This document shows positions 25,915 to 34,805 of a DNA stretch of 56,202 nt, in pieces; the stretch's first letter is position 1, and the number at the start of each line of letters is the position of its first letter. The position numbers and the translations under genes were made by a program. This DNA comes from Planctomycetota bacterium. GTDB taxonomy: Bacteria > Planctomycetota > UBA1135 > UBA2386. The stretch spans positions 1 through 56,202 of the forward strand of contig JALORC010000031.1 of the NCBI GenBank assembly GCA_025459175.1, written 5' to 3'. The notes beneath the pieces were generated by a model, which was not told the DNA's origin, did not search any database, and saw only the letters and a list, made by a program, of their open reading frames with translations.

Positions 25915-28182
25915 TCAGAACATCTCCATCAGAAAGCGCTGCGCCGTGCCATCGGCCTGGACGACGCTCCGGCTCCGGAGTCCGTCCGACGTCTCGAGCG
26001 AGATCTCATAGGCACCGGGCGCCAATGCGAGCGGCACAGTGACGAACGCGGCGCCGGCTTGGTACCAGGACTGCTCGCGCAGCAGTTCGCCGCTGGCAGC
26101 GCGGATCTCCATGAGGAAATGGCGGGCCGAGTCCAACTCTCGCATCTTCAACAGGAGGTCGACGCCATGGACTCCGGCGAGCGACACTTCGTCCTGAGCC
26201 GTGGCACCGGCGACGATCGCGATCTCTCGCCGCAAAGGTGGCAAGGCGCCACTGGTGACGAGCGCATAGCTGCCAGCGGTGACGCCATCGGCGGCGAACG
26301 TCGAGCCGCTGCGCGCGAGCGCCACCCGAGTGCCCCCCTGTTCCAGGGTGATGCCAGCATGGTCGTCGTCGCGCAGTCCATCGACGACGATGCGGCAGCT
26401 GCCGGAGCCAGGCTGCGTGATCAGGCCGAGATCGCGCCGCTCGTCCGGCGCCAACACCCACGTCCCGAGCGGGGTGGCATGCACCCCCGGCAACAGCAGC
26501 GCCAGGTCGTAGGCGCCCGGCGGCAGCGGCCCGGCGGCAAACCGACCGTCCGCGGCGCAGGCCACCTGCATCATGTCGCCGCGACTGCAGGCCGCCACGG
26601 CAACCTCGATCATCGCATGCTTCGCTGCGGATTCGGCGACGCGGCCCTCGATCCAGCCACTGCCGCGCTTGCTCGCGGGCACGATCAGCGTGAACGGCGA
26701 GCCACCGAGCTCCAACCGTTGCCGCACGGCCGGCATCGGCTGGTCGTTCGCGGTGTACACCCAGGCGTCGTAGGCGATCGGCAAGCCATTGCGGAGCTCG
26801 AAGCCACCCTGCCCATCGGTGACCAGGCTGGCAGTTGCGTCGCACGCAGGGTTCGCCGCCCGCAACTCGACGCGCAGCCCGGCCAGCGGCGCGTGTTGTT
26901 CGTCCACGCATCGCCCCACCAAGGAGACCTCGCCGTCCAGGCGGATGCTGCAGGTGGCTCGCTGTCCCTCGGTGACGGTCAAGGTCTGACGCGCCTCACG
27001 GCCGTTGTGACTGGCGACGATCGTGACTTCGCCCGACGGAATGCAGACGAGGCTGGCGGTGCCGTCGCGACGGGAGACGTCACTCGCGGTGGCGTGGCCA
27101 CGTCCGGCGCAAACGCGCGCGCCGGCCACCGGCGCGCCATCGACCTCCTGGACAGCAACCGCGATGGTCGCACCGCGCCACATCTTGACCTCGACCTCGC
27201 GCCCGCCGGCGGCCGTGCAGTCGCAATCGACGCTGGCGGGCGCATACCCGTCGACCCGCACCGTCAGCACGCATCGGTCGAGCGGCAAGCTGCGCAACTG
27301 GCAACCGTCGACCTCGTCCACCCGCTGTTCGGCGACGAAGCCAGCCAGTTCCCCCACCTCTGCCCCCCCCGGGCCCGAACCAACAGCACAGCGACACCAC
27401 CCTGCCAGCCGGTGGCCATCGGCGCCATCCACGGCTCGCACCTCGAGCGCGCCGCAGGCACCGCCGAGCACCAGGACCAGCTCGCCGTCGCCAAGGCTCG
27501 GGGCGGCGACGGGCTGCGACGGTTCCCGGCCAGGGGCGAGAGCCCGTAGCAACGTCCCGGGCCGGATGCTATCGAGTGTGAATCGACCGTCGGCCCCGGT
27601 GCGGCCGACGACTGCGGCGACACCATCGTCAGGGTGGTCGATCGACAATTCTGCGGCCGCCACCGGCAACCGATTCGCATCCAGCACGACCCCCTCGACA
27701 CGGTTGCCCGCGAGGCGGATCTGCACCACGGTCCGCTCGCCGGCGCCGTGACGGACGTAGGCGGATTGCCCGCGCGCAGCCTTCAGCAGATAGCGCCCTG
27801 CCGCGAGCTGGCCGAGCAGGGTCGGTGACGCATCGACGGTCACCACCCTGGCAATGGGGGTGGTGCCGCCAGGCCATGCGTAGGCGCTCACTTGCTCCCC
27901 GACGACCGGCACGCCATCGGCGTCGACCGCCACTACGTAGACGCCGGCCGCGATCGCCGCCTGGCCCGAGGCTTCGGTGCGGGCGATTGCGCCATCCCGG
28001 GCCTGGTCGATGCTGGCGGTGTCAGGGGGCAAGAGTCGTTCGATCACCTGGTGCTCGGCTGGCTCCTGCACCACGGGCATTGACGGTGGCTGCTGCCAAC
28101 GCCACCAAGCAACCAGGCCGATGCCCAGGATCGCCAGGATCAGGAGCAGCAGCGACGCGCGACGGGTCGGGGACTCGTTCAT
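25915..28182 (-). CDS. Membrane-anchored protein with repeated carboxypeptidase-regulatory-like domains
   Basis: The protein is 755 residues. One N-terminal membrane helix (about 9-26, LLLLILAILGIGLVAWW) anchors a large outside part built of about seven beta-sandwich units. Repeat marks include VVLDANRLPVAAAEL, TGADGRFTLDSIRPG, DGAPVAGARV and GRFAAGPLPPGAYDLALLLP, typical of carboxypeptidase-regulatory/Cna-B-like folds. About 20 cysteines, often paired (WCRCAV, CDCTAA), suggest disulfides. It overlaps the MauE-like gene as ATGA, so disulfide help from that protein is plausible. It is probably a surface scaffold; I see no catalytic site. Confidence 0.8.
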   Translation of the reverse strand: MNESPTRRASLLLLILAILGIGLVAWWRWQQPPSMPVVQEPAEHQVIERLLPPDTASIDQARDGAIARTEASGQAAIAAGVYVVAVDADGVPVVGEQVSAYAWPGGTTPIARVVTVDASPTLLGQLAAGRYLLKAARGQSAYVRHGAGERTVVQIRLAGNRVEGVVLDANRLPVAAAELSIDHPDDGVAAVVGRTGADGRFTLDSIRPGTLLRALAPGREPSQPVAAPSLGDGELVLVLGGACGALEVRAVDGADGHRLAGWCRCAVGSGPGGAEVGELAGFVAEQRVDEVDGCQLRSLPLDRCVLTVRVDGYAPASVDCDCTAAGGREVEVKMWRGATIAVAVQEVDGAPVAGARVCAGRGHATASDVSRRDGTASLVCIPSGEVTIVASHNGREARQTLTVTEGQRATCSIRLDGEVSLVGRCVDEQHAPLAGLRVELRAANPACDATASLVTDGQGGFELRNGLPIAYDAWVYTANDQPMPAVRQRLELGGSPFTLIVPASKRGSGWIEGRVAESAAKHAMIEVAVAACSRGDMMQVACAADGRFAAGPLPPGAYDLALLLPGVHATPLGTWVLAPDERRDLGLITQPGSGSCRIVVDGLRDDDHAGITLEQGGTRVALARSGSTFAADGVTAGSYALVTSGALPPLRREIAIVAGATAQDEVSLAGVHGVDLLLKMRELDSARHFLMEIRAASGELLREQSWYQAGAAFVTVPLALAPGAYEISLETSDGLRSRSVVQADGTAQRFLMEMF

Positions 28183-28652
28183 GGGAGTGACAGTGAGTTG
28201 GCTGGCCGATCGACAGACTGCTGGCCGGCGACACGCGCGCCGAGGACAAGATCCGCGGCACTGATCCCGGCCAGCAGGACGAGATTGCGGAGGATCACGT
28301 TTTGTGCCGAGGAGAGGTCACCCAGGTAGGCGCCCCACAGCCCGAGACAAGCACAACTCGGCGGCGCCGAGCGCAGGAAGTACTCGATGAGATAGATGAC
28401 CGTGAACGAGCACAGCATCAGCTGGGCGATGAGCACCGTGCGCCGCCGATCGATTCCCTGCCACCAGCGCATCGCCAGCCAGATCTCGCCAGCCGGAACG
28501 AGGTAGGCAATCATCGGCACCGCGAATGCAGGCAGTGCCGACCACTCCCTCAGGGAGTCGACAAACGGCTCGATGTCGAGCAGTTTGCCGATCCCCGTGA
28601 GGAACAGGAACGCGAAGGCGATCCACAGGACGAAGCCTGCGAAGGGGATCAC
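28179..28652 (-). CDS. MauE/DoxX-like membrane protein
   Basis: The protein is 157 residues with four membrane helices. FLTGIGKLLD in helix 1, a Glu-containing segment VPAGEIWLAM and the cysteine motif CACLG in the third loop are MauE-like. MauE in methylamine operons is needed for forming disulfides in a small secreted subunit. Both ends overlap neighbours as ATGA (28652/28649 and 28182/28179). The neighbours are cysteine-rich exported proteins, so a role in their oxidative folding is a reasonable inference. No mau catalytic genes are near. Confidence 0.75.
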   Translation of the reverse strand: MIPFAGFVLWIAFAFLFLTGIGKLLDIEPFVDSLREWSALPAFAVPMIAYLVPAGEIWLAMRWWQGIDRRRTVLIAQLMLCSFTVIYLIEYFLRSAPPSCACLGLWGAYLGDLSSAQNVILRNLVLLAGISAADLVLGARVAGQQSVDRPANSLSLP

Positions 28653-29065
28653 GGCTGGGACGGACCTTCGCAGTGCCCACCCGTGGCAATCTGCATGGGA
28701 ACCCGAACGGTGGTCGTTTGGGTGTCCATCAGACAGTCACCTGGGTTCGGCCCGCACTTGGGCTTGAGCCATGAGCACTTGCCGTGTGTATCGAGGTTGA
28801 GGCAGAGCTCGTTACCAGCCTCACCGGCATTGACCGTGGCGCACCGTGTCACGAACTCGTTCTGCGTCGGAGTGCCGGCCGGGCAAGACCACGGTTCTCC
28901 GACCGCGTTCTGGCAAACGATCGACGCCTGGTAGCCGGAAGGCCGCTGGCTGCAGGCCCGGAAGGGGCCAGTCCGGTAGCAGAGCTGCGACACCGCCGAC
29001 ATCAGGACGGCCGCCGCCAACGGCAAGCAGGAGAGAGCGACTCGGTTCAGGAAGGATCTATCCAC
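28649..29065 (-). CDS. Small secreted cysteine-rich protein
   Basis: The protein is about 138 residues. An N-terminal hydrophobic signal ends near AVS|Q (residue 26). The mature part has ten cysteines in about 110 residues, an even number that would form five disulfides. No family is recognised. GTG 29065 is chosen because AGAGGA stands 7-8 nt before it and no in-frame ATG gives the signal peptide; the open frame beyond is non-coding in character. It is the first gene of a four-gene operon and overlaps the MauE-like gene as ATGA. Confidence 0.75.
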   Translation of the reverse strand: MDRSFLNRVALSCLPLAAAVLMSAVSQLCYRTGPFRACSQRPSGYQASIVCQNAVGEPWSCPAGTPTQNEFVTRCATVNAGEAGNELCLNLDTHGKCSWLKPKCGPNPGDCLMDTQTTTVRVPMQIATGGHCEGPSQP

Positions 29066-29160
29066 GTTGATTTCCTCTTCAGAGATGTTGCTGCCGCGGC
29101 GGCGGACCCTCCGCGCGACACGCGGGCAGCAGTGCCTCCTTCTTGTCCGAAGCGCCGACT

Positions 29161-29199
29161 GAGGTTTGCATCGCGACGAGGAAGTTCCTCGACAACCTC
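29161..29199. promoter_or_regulatory. Nested inverted repeats between divergent genes
   Basis: The outer arms GAGGTT (29161-29166) and AACCTC (29194-29199) enclose the inner arms CGAGGAA (29177-29183) and TTCCTCG (29185-29191). It sits in the 268-nt space between the cysteine-rich operon (minus) and the alkyltransferase-like gene (plus). It may be an operator or an RNA hairpin. No other gene or clear promoter is seen in this space. Confidence 0.4.
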
Positions 29200-29333
29200 T
29201 GACCACCGCCGCCGAGCCGCACGACTCGTCGCGCGCAGGATGTGATGCCGGCCGGATCGGCCCCCCCGCCGGCACCAGCCGCAGTGGCTCGCCTCCGCTG
29301 TGGACCACGTGGCGCCCTGCTACGCTGCGGCTG

Positions 29334-29702
29334 ATGCCCTACGAAGCCGAACGACACGGCCCGCGCCGCCTGGTCGGACCGGGCTTCCACCGACGGGTGC
29401 AGTCCGCGGTGTTGATGGTGCCGCCGGGCTGCGTGACGACCTACGGCGACATCGCCGCGGCACTGGGCAGCGTCCGCATCGCCCGCCAGGTCGGTTTTGC
29501 GCTGGCCGCGCTGCCGGCGGACGCGGCGGTGCCCTGGTGGCGGGTGGTCGCCGCGGGTGGCCGCCTGTCGACGGCGCCGGCGACCGCGCGGCGCCAGCAG
29601 CGGCTGCTGGCGGCCGAAGGGGTGGCGGTTCGCGGCACTCGGGTCATCGACTTCCAGGGCCGCCGATTCGTGTTCCCCGGCATCGTGCCCGAACCGTCCT
29701 GA
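29334..29702 (+). CDS. Alkyltransferase-like protein (cysteine-less MGMT family)
   Basis: The protein is 122 residues, the size of ATL/YbaZ proteins. The MGMT DNA-binding domain is present (VPPGCVTTYGDIAAALGS, then ARQVGFALAAL). The active-site PCHRV of methyltransferases is replaced by PWWRV (67-71), so it cannot take up an alkyl group. ATL proteins bind O6-alkylguanine and hand it to nucleotide-excision repair. The second Trp, in place of the usual His, is unusual. The start ATG 29334 follows the family N-terminus; an open frame upstream is not coding. Confidence 0.85.
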   Translation: MPYEAERHGPRRLVGPGFHRRVQSAVLMVPPGCVTTYGDIAAALGSVRIARQVGFALAALPADAAVPWWRVVAAGGRLSTAPATARRQQRLLAAEGVAVRGTRVIDFQGRRFVFPGIVPEPS

Positions 29703-29800
29703 GGCCGACCGGTACAGCCCACCTTGGCAGTGGCGCCCCGCCGTCGGCTGGCCTACCTTGCCGCCGCTCCGACCCGCACCCAGCCGTGACAAGAACCAGC

Positions 29801-32614
29801 ATGAAGTCCGCCACCAAGCCCGACTTCCTCCTCCTCGATCGCATCACCCGCCGCGCCTTCGCCCACATGCTGGCGATGATCCACGTGGCCAACAACCGGC
29901 CCGACGCGGACAAGACCGACCCCAAGGTCGGCGGCCACCCGGCGGCCTGCGCCAGCAGCCTCGACTTCATGGCCGCGCTGCACCTGGTGGTGCGCGAACC
30001 CGGCGACGTGATCTGCTGCAAGCCGCACGCGTCCCCGGTCGACCATGCGATGCACCACGCGCTCGGGCTGTTCCGGCACCCGGACGGGCGCTGGTTCGGC
30101 GACGACGAGGCGGAAGCGGTGATGGAGCGGCTGCGCAGCTTCTCGCACGACGGCAAGCCGGTGTTCCAGAGCTACCACGCCGAGGCCGACCCGGACAGCT
30201 GGCGCTTCCTGCCGTCGGGTTCGGTCGGCATCCCGCCGGTGGTCGCCGCCTACCAGGCGCTCGCCTACCGCTACGCGCGCCAGCACGGCTGGGACGTCGA
30301 CGAGCCGCACTTCTGGTGCATGATGGGCGACAGCGAATTCCGCGAGGGCTCGCTGCTCGAGGTGCTGCCCGAGGTCGCCGAACGCGAACTCGGCAACGTC
30401 ACCTGGATCGTCGACTACAACCGGCAGAACCTCGACGGCACGCGGATCCCGAACAACCGCGGCCTCAAGGGCACCGATGCCGACCGCATCGAGGGCACCG
30501 CGATCGCCAACGGCTGGGAGGTGATCCAGCTGCGCCACGGCAGCTTCCGCGAGCAGGTGTTCGCGAAGAAGGGCGGCGAGGCGCTGCGCAAGGTGTTCGA
30601 ACGCGGCTTCACCGACTACCACTACCAGGCGCTGCTCTGGAAGCAGGACGCGGCGCTGATGCGCGCGGCGGTGATCGCCGAGGACAAGAGCTGCAAGGCG
30701 CTGATCGAGTCGCTCGCCGACGCCGACGTCGTGCGGTTGTTCTACGACACCGGCGGCCACGACCAGGCCGCGATCGTCAAGGCGTTCGAGCAGAGCAAGC
30801 TGGACCCGCGCCGGCCGACGCTGATCATCGCCCACACCATCAAGGGCCGCGGCCTGCAGTGCGTCGCCGCCAACGGCAACCACTCGGCGATGCCCGAGGA
30901 GAGCGAGGTGGCGGCGATCCTGAAGCAGCACGGCATGACGCTCGAGCGGCCGTTCGTGCGCTGGCCGGCCGACAGCGCCGAGGGCAAGTTCCTGGCCCAG
31001 CGCGGTCTGATGATGCGCCTCGGCATCGAGGCGCTCGAGACCCAGGCCGCCGCCAATCGCCAGAAGGTCGCGGCGCAGATCGAGGCGCAGGGCGGCATGC
31101 CGGAGTCGCTCGACATCAACCTGAAGATGGCGCCGACCACCCACACGCAGTGGATGTGGGGTCAGCTGGCCGCGAAGCTGGTCCGCATCGGCGTGTTCGA
31201 CGAGCTGCAGAAGGCCGGCAAGGCGCAGAAGGCCGGCAAGGCGCCGAGCGCCGACGAGGCGCGCTGGAACCCGATCGCCGACCTGATGATGACGATGGCG
31301 CCGGACGTCGGCACCTCGACCAACATCAACCCGGCGATGGACGAGAAGATCTTCGGGCCCAAGCACGACGAGAACTGGGAGCACAAGCTCGACCTGCACG
31401 AGCGCCTGCGGCCCGAGCTGGCCCCGACCGACGAGGCGTGGACGCGGCACATCCGGTTCGAGATCGCCGAGGCGAACTGCATGACCGCGCTCGGCAGCTT
31501 CGGCAAGATGGACCACTTCGCCGGCATCCCGTTCCTGCCGATGATGACGGTCTACGACTTCTTCATCAAACGCGCCCTCGACCAGCTCTACTACAATCTC
31601 TACTGGGGCAGCTCGTTCGTGCTGGTCGGCACGCCGAGCGGCATCACGCTGGCACCGGAGGGCGCGCAGCACAGCTGGAAGAGCGACATCCAGATCCCCA
31701 ACCTGATCACCTGGGAGCCGGCGTTCGCGATCGAGATGGAGTGGATCCTCTGCGACGCGATCCGCCGCCACTTCGGCCACGACAACAAGGGCCGCACCGG
31801 CGTGCTGATCCGCGCCGTGACCCGCGCCCTGCACCAGCACCAGCTGCTCGACTGGCAGAAGAAGCAGGTCCGGTGGAAGCGCGAGCTGCCGGCCGGCGCC
31901 GAACTCGGCCTCACCGCGCAGGACGGCGGGCTGCACGAGGCCGAGGTGCCGCACGCCGGGGATGCCGAGATCCTGGCCGCGCTGAAGCACGACGTGCTGG
32001 CCGGCGGCTACCGGTTGATCGACTGGCGCGGCTACCGCGGCTACCAGCCCGGCGAGAACGTCGTCGAGCTGTTCGTGATGGGCGCGCTGGTGCCCGAGGC
32101 GATCGGCGCCGCCCAGCTGCTGCTGGACCGCGGCGTCTACGCGAACGTCACCGTGGTCACGTCGCCGGACCTGCTGTGCGGTGAGCTCGGCCGCAAGCAG
32201 GGCTACGCGCACCTGCTGCAGAAGCTCGGCGTCAGCGGCCGCCTGCACCTGCGCCCCGCCGGCAAGGGGGCCAGCGGGCCGCTCGGCGCGCACGACGCAA
32301 TCGACCTCGCCGGGCGCCGCGTGCCGATCGTGTCCATCCACGACGGCGAGGTCGGCCTGCTCGACAACCTCGGCTCGATCGTCGGCGTGCCGCAGCTCGC
32401 CAAGGCGGTGCAGAAGTTCAGCAAGTCGGGCACCCCGGCGCACATCTTCCGCTACCACGGCCTGCACGCCGAAGGCATCGCCGACACCTGCGGCCAGGCG
32501 CTGGCGCAGACGGCGCTGGAGACGGTGCAACTGCATCCCGAGGCAATCGTGCACCTGCGCAACCAGCCGGCGCCGAGCGGCGACTGGCGCGAACTGTGGC
32601 CGAACCCGGTCTGA
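29801..32614 (+). CDS. Homodimeric pyruvate dehydrogenase E1-like (transketolase superfamily)
   Basis: The protein is 937 residues, slightly longer than E. coli AceE. The N-terminal GHPAACASSLDFMAALHLVV and the thiamine-diphosphate motif starting at GDSEFREGSLLEVLPEVAER and ending in NRQNLDG are clear E1 marks. The middle carries a Lys/Ala/Gly insertion (KAGKAQKAGKAPS). The pyrimidine-binding and C-terminal transketolase domains follow. It would decarboxylate a 2-oxo acid, likely pyruvate, and pass the acyl group to an E2. No E2 or E3 gene is adjacent, and it differs from classical AceE in the middle, so the substrate is uncertain. ATG 29801 is fixed by the N-terminal motif. Confidence 0.8.
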   Translation: MKSATKPDFLLLDRITRRAFAHMLAMIHVANNRPDADKTDPKVGGHPAACASSLDFMAALHLVVREPGDVICCKPHASPVDHAMHHALGLFRHPDGRWFGDDEAEAVMERLRSFSHDGKPVFQSYHAEADPDSWRFLPSGSVGIPPVVAAYQALAYRYARQHGWDVDEPHFWCMMGDSEFREGSLLEVLPEVAERELGNVTWIVDYNRQNLDGTRIPNNRGLKGTDADRIEGTAIANGWEVIQLRHGSFREQVFAKKGGEALRKVFERGFTDYHYQALLWKQDAALMRAAVIAEDKSCKALIESLADADVVRLFYDTGGHDQAAIVKAFEQSKLDPRRPTLIIAHTIKGRGLQCVAANGNHSAMPEESEVAAILKQHGMTLERPFVRWPADSAEGKFLAQRGLMMRLGIEALETQAAANRQKVAAQIEAQGGMPESLDINLKMAPTTHTQWMWGQLAAKLVRIGVFDELQKAGKAQKAGKAPSADEARWNPIADLMMTMAPDVGTSTNINPAMDEKIFGPKHDENWEHKLDLHERLRPELAPTDEAWTRHIRFEIAEANCMTALGSFGKMDHFAGIPFLPMMTVYDFFIKRALDQLYYNLYWGSSFVLVGTPSGITLAPEGAQHSWKSDIQIPNLITWEPAFAIEMEWILCDAIRRHFGHDNKGRTGVLIRAVTRALHQHQLLDWQKKQVRWKRELPAGAELGLTAQDGGLHEAEVPHAGDAEILAALKHDVLAGGYRLIDWRGYRGYQPGENVVELFVMGALVPEAIGAAQLLLDRGVYANVTVVTSPDLLCGELGRKQGYAHLLQKLGVSGRLHLRPAGKGASGPLGAHDAIDLAGRRVPIVSIHDGEVGLLDNLGSIVGVPQLAKAVQKFSKSGTPAHIFRYHGLHAEGIADTCGQALAQTALETVQLHPEAIVHLRNQPAPSGDWRELWPNPV

Positions 32615-32657
32615 TCCTGGCCCCTGTCGCCGCGGCGCCTGACGAACCCTTGCCACG

Positions 32658-33791
32658 ATGAGTCACTACGCCACCCCGCCCCGCCGTTCGTCGCTGCCCC
32701 TGGTGCTCGCCGGGGCCGCGTTCGTGATGACGAGCTACCTGGTGCTCGACCGCGCCGGCTGGTTCCGCAGCGCACCGAGCGCGGAGCCGCGCCCGATCAC
32801 GCCGCGCGGCGACCTGATGGAGGTCGAACGGACCACGACCACGATCTTCGCGCGCTACTCGCCCGCGGTCGTGCACATCACCACCGAAGTGCTGGCGCGC
32901 ACGATGTTCGGCATCCAGCGCCACCAGGAGGGCACCGGGACCGGCTTCCTGTGGGACGCCGGCGGCACCGTGGTCACCAACCACCATGTCGTGAAGTCGG
33001 TGCTCGACAGCGGCGGCCGGCTCAAGATCGCGCTCGGCGACGAGATCTACGATGGCGCGCCGATCGGCCAGAGCCCACAACACGACATCGCGGTGCTGCG
33101 GATCGTCGCCCCGCCCCGCGATCTGGTGCCGATCCCGATCGGCAGCTCCGGCGACCTGCAGGTCGGCCAGACGGTGCTCGCGATCGGCAATCCGTACGGC
33201 TTCGAACGCAGCCTGACCACCGGCATCATCAGCGCGCTCAACCGCAGCATCGAGACCGCCCAGTCGCAGATGAACGGGCTGATCCAGACCGACGCGGCGA
33301 TCAACCCCGGCAACTCCGGCGGGCCGCTGCTCGACTCCTCGGGCCGCTTGATCGGCATGACCACCGCGATCTACAGCCCGAGCGGCACCAGCGCCGGCAT
33401 CGGCTTCGCGGTGCCGGTCGACTCGATCAACGAAGTGGTGCCGCAGCTGCTCGACGGCAACACCGCGCAGCGCTACCTCGGCGCCACGATCGGCGCCTCG
33501 ATCCGCCTCGACCGGCGCACCGGCCATTCGGTCGGCGTGCCGATCCTGGCGGTCGAGCAGGGCGCCGGCGCCGAAGCGGCCGGCCTGCGGCCGTGCGGCA
33601 TCGACGGCGGGCAGCGCATCATCAGCTGGGGCGACGTGATCGTCGCGATCGACGGCACGCAGATCCGTTCGATCTCCGAGGTGCACCGCATGCTGCGCGG
33701 TCGCAAGCGCGGCGAACAGGTCAAGGTCACGGTGCTGCGCGGCGAACCGGACGCGGCCCAGCAGGTCGAGGTGTCGGTGGCGCTGAAGTGA
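32658..33791 (+). CDS. HtrA/DegP-type serine protease with one PDZ domain
   Basis: The protein is 377 residues. An N-terminal membrane helix or signal anchor (about 13-30, LPLVLAGAAFVMTSYLVL) places the protease outside the cytoplasm. The trypsin-like triad is His 110 (TNHHVV), Asp 143 (HDIAVL) and Ser 220 (GNSGGPL). The C-terminal PDZ domain covers about 275-370 (GVPILAVEQGAGAEAAGL). The family degrades or refolds damaged envelope proteins. It starts 44 nt after the E1-like gene on the same strand and converges with ftcD. Confidence 0.93.
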   Translation: MSHYATPPRRSSLPLVLAGAAFVMTSYLVLDRAGWFRSAPSAEPRPITPRGDLMEVERTTTTIFARYSPAVVHITTEVLARTMFGIQRHQEGTGTGFLWDAGGTVVTNHHVVKSVLDSGGRLKIALGDEIYDGAPIGQSPQHDIAVLRIVAPPRDLVPIPIGSSGDLQVGQTVLAIGNPYGFERSLTTGIISALNRSIETAQSQMNGLIQTDAAINPGNSGGPLLDSSGRLIGMTTAIYSPSGTSAGIGFAVPVDSINEVVPQLLDGNTAQRYLGATIGASIRLDRRTGHSVGVPILAVEQGAGAEAAGLRPCGIDGGQRIISWGDVIVAIDGTQIRSISEVHRMLRGRKRGEQVKVTVLRGEPDAAQQVEVSVALK

Positions 33792-33797
33792 CGGTCG

Positions 33798-33815
33798 GCG
33801 GCGTCACGACGCCGC
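33798..33815. terminator. Palindrome between convergent genes
   Basis: GCGGCGTC (33798-33805) pairs with GACGCCGC (33808-33815), 8 bp with a 2-nt spacer. It overlaps the ftcD stop and lies just after the protease stop. There is no T-tract. Confidence 0.35.
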
Positions 33816-34709
33816 GAGCTTCGCCTCGACGACCTGCTGCTTCGCGTCGAAGCGCGGCAGCTTGATGTGCTTCGCCAGCGCCGCGTCGATCGCCGCGGCC
33901 GGCGCGAGGCCAACGAGCTCGCTCTCCGCCACCTGCACGCCGCGCGCCGCCGCCAGCTCGGCGACCTTGTCGAACACGGTGCGCAGCGACGTCGTCTCGA
34001 AGTCGAGCAGGTTCATCGACACCTGGCTCAGCTGCTTGTCGTCGAGGAAGAAGCCCATCGCCTGCACCTTCTTGAAGCCGCCGTCCTTCTCGCGCACCGC
34101 CTTGGCGATGTCCTTGGCGACCTGCACGTCGGTGGTCGCGAGGTTGACGTTGTAGGCGATCAGGAACTTGCGCGCGCCGACCGCCACCGCGCCGCCGGTC
34201 GCATGCAGGCGGGCCGGACCGAAGTCGGGCGTGTATTCCGGATCGGTGCCGACCAGCGCCTGCAGCCCCTCGAACTCCTTGTTGCGGAAGTTGCCGAGCA
34301 CGCGCCGCGACTCGCGCGCGCAGGCCTCGGCGTAGAGGAACACCGGCAGCTGCAGCTCCTGGCCGATGCGCGCCCCCACCGCCTTCGCCGTCGCCACCGC
34401 GTCCGCCATGGTCGCCCCGGCCAGCGGCACGAACGGGCAGACGTCCATCGCCCCCATGCGCTTGTGCTCGCCCTTGTGGCTGCGCAGATCGATCCTGGCC
34501 AGCGCCTCGCGCGCACCGCGGAACGCCGCTTCGGCGATCGCCGGCGCCGGCCCCGCCAGCGTGATCACCGCGCGGTGGTGGTTGCCGTCGAGCTCGGCGC
34601 CGAGGCACTTCACGCCCGAAACCGCGGTCATCGCCGCGACCAGCGCGTCGACCTTCGCACGATCCTTGCCTTCGGAGAAATTGGGGACGAACTCGAGCAG
34701 CGGCACCAT
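33804..34709 (-). CDS. ftcD: Glutamate formimidoyltransferase
   Basis: The protein is 301 residues, the length of the monofunctional enzyme. LLEFVPNFSEGKD is the family start and fixes ATG 34709. DGNHHRAVITLAG carries the catalytic-site histidines, and HKGEHKRMGAMDVCPFVP is the substrate and folate binding block. It moves the formimino group of N-formimino-L-glutamate to tetrahydrofolate, a late step of histidine breakdown. hutI lies close by at 35527 on the same strand, with the pseudouridine synthase gene between them on the other strand. hutH and hutU are not in the window. Confidence 0.93.
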   Translation of the reverse strand: MVPLLEFVPNFSEGKDRAKVDALVAAMTAVSGVKCLGAELDGNHHRAVITLAGPAPAIAEAAFRGAREALARIDLRSHKGEHKRMGAMDVCPFVPLAGATMADAVATAKAVGARIGQELQLPVFLYAEACARESRRVLGNFRNKEFEGLQALVGTDPEYTPDFGPARLHATGGAVAVGARKFLIAYNVNLATTDVQVAKDIAKAVREKDGGFKKVQAMGFFLDDKQLSQVSMNLLDFETTSLRTVFDKVAELAAARGVQVAESELVGLAPAAAIDAALAKHIKLPRFDAKQQVVEAKLAAS

Positions 34710-34805
34710 GAGGCGGATTGGCGTATCCGCGGCCGGTGCGGGTTTCCAGCCCGGGCCGGCCCGCCGGAGGTTGCGCCGCCGGAGCCCGGCCGCGATCGTG
34801 CGCAG

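Noticed and set aside
28179..28652. Methylamine utilisation operon
   Set aside because: Only a MauE-like membrane protein is present; no mauA, mauB or mauD-type gene is near.
29753..32656. 967-residue open frame antisense to the E1-like gene
   Set aside because: Composition is Arg/Val/Leu/Asp/His-rich with no motif; the opposite strand encodes a recognisable thiamine-diphosphate enzyme.
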